Source of the DNA: Ilex aquifolium
Taxonomy: Eukaryota; Streptophyta; Magnoliopsida; Aquifoliales; Aquifoliaceae
DNA: 64,000 bases
Assembly: GCA_951799425.1 (NCBI GenBank)
Contig: OX637402.1
Location: 26,405,492-26,469,491 of the forward strand
Direction of reading: 5' to 3'
In this document: in pieces, positions 63,339 to 64,000 of the stretch
Layout: each line of letters starts with the position of its first letter
How positions within the stretch are numbered: position 1 is the stretch's first letter
Translations under genes and position numbers: made by a program
The notes under the pieces: generated by a model
The model's input: only the letters and a program-made list of their open reading frames with translations
What the model was told of the DNA's origin: nothing
The model's database searches: none

Positions 63339-64000
63339 TTTTGGTGCTTTGGGAGCTCTATTTGGTGAATATTCCACAGCTAACAAATCCAAGAGCTTTA
63401 GTGTCAAAGAAATGCACAACTCTATTTGAATTTAATTTGCAACTTTTTTTTTTTTTTTTTGACAAGAAACACACAACACAGGACCACTACTACACCGCCA
63501 CTTAAAGTGGTAGTGGAGTAGGGCCTTATACACCGCCACAACTCTTTAAAATTTATTATGTTTGTGAGTATTTTTATAATTTTTATGAATATTTTTATAA
63601 TAAAAAAATTTAACACTTTTATGGATATTTTTACCACTATTATAATAAATATTTTTATCACTTTTAATCAGTGACAATCTTACCATGCATAAGAAGACTA
63701 TGAGCAGCTTCATTGCATGTGTTTTTTTGCAAATTAAATTTCTTAATATGAAGTCTATTTTAATTTTCATTATCTAAAATATTTCTACTAGTTATGTTTA
63801 ACTCAGTCCCAATTTTTACTAATGTAAAAGAGGACATATTTAAATAAGTTCATCCAACGGTCTCAAATAAACTTATCAAACAACCATCAATATTTATTTT
63901 AAAATCATTAAAATTGCACTGTGCTTCAACCACGGATTAACCTTGTTGCTAATAACTCACGTAAATGGGTTTGACCCGGTGGCTTTAAAAAAGGCCAAAA
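63339..64000. other. Upstream flank of TAR copy D, no gene recognised
   Basis: Immediately upstream of the ATG the sequence resembles copy C (GAATATTCCACA). A run of about 16 T near 63443-63460 precedes ACACCGCCACTTAAAGTGG. The remainder is A/T-rich with imperfect TTTTTATAATATTT repeats at about 63560-63660. The last 150 bases share a motif (ACGGTCTCAAATAAACT) with 1940 and 35285. Confidence 0.4.

Overview
This window is nuclear DNA of a flowering plant, probably a eudicot. It is A/T-rich, its genes are split by GT-AG introns, and its gene families (SOL1-type carboxypeptidase, EGF-alliinase/TAR aminotransferases) and repeats (hAT, Mutator-like and PIF/Harbinger-like MITEs, Helitrons, gypsy and copia LTR remnants) are typical of plants. 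The species cannot be named from the sequence alone.

Layout. 1-11240: no gene seen; the end of a Helitron-like repeat (1-862), then A/T-rich DNA with several MITE-like elements. 11241-25010 (+): a complete 15-exon gene for a SOL1-type zinc carboxypeptidase (494 aa); its introns hold a hAT MITE, a Mutator-type MITE and a polyadenylated tRNA-Asp retrocopy. 25721-63338 (-): a cluster of four TAR3/TAR4-like genes of the alliinase (C-S lyase/tryptophan aminotransferase-related) family. Copy A (30125-32507) is a pseudogene. Copy B (37150-41268) and copy C (44463-48382) have complete five-exon reading frames of 459 and 466 aa. Copy D (58396-63338) was broken by a gypsy retrotransposon fragment, which replaced exons 3-4 and part of exon 2, and by a hAT element inside exon 1.

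A and B lie in a tandem segmental duplication (25721-36481 and 36492-44380). D is a copy of C. The A/B pair works as a before/after record: many insertions in A can be bounded by reading B, and vice versa. Examples are a three-deep nest of elements at the 3' end of A, a 173-bp Helitron with a precise empty site in B, and a triple tandem array of GGN-rich Helitron-like units present only in B.

Function. SOL1 in Arabidopsis is a membrane-anchored carboxypeptidase that trims the C-terminal Arg from a CLE peptide precursor. TAR proteins are PLP enzymes related to TAA1, which makes the auxin precursor indole-3-pyruvate; the function of the EGF-containing TAR3/TAR4 clade is less clear. I see no evidence that the two gene types work together; their adjacency is probably incidental. 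No RNA gene that looks functional, no CRISPR array and no bacterial-type operon was found. All exon joins were inferred by eye from GT/AG sites, frame and family similarity; the exon lengths of the three complete genes sum to whole codons.
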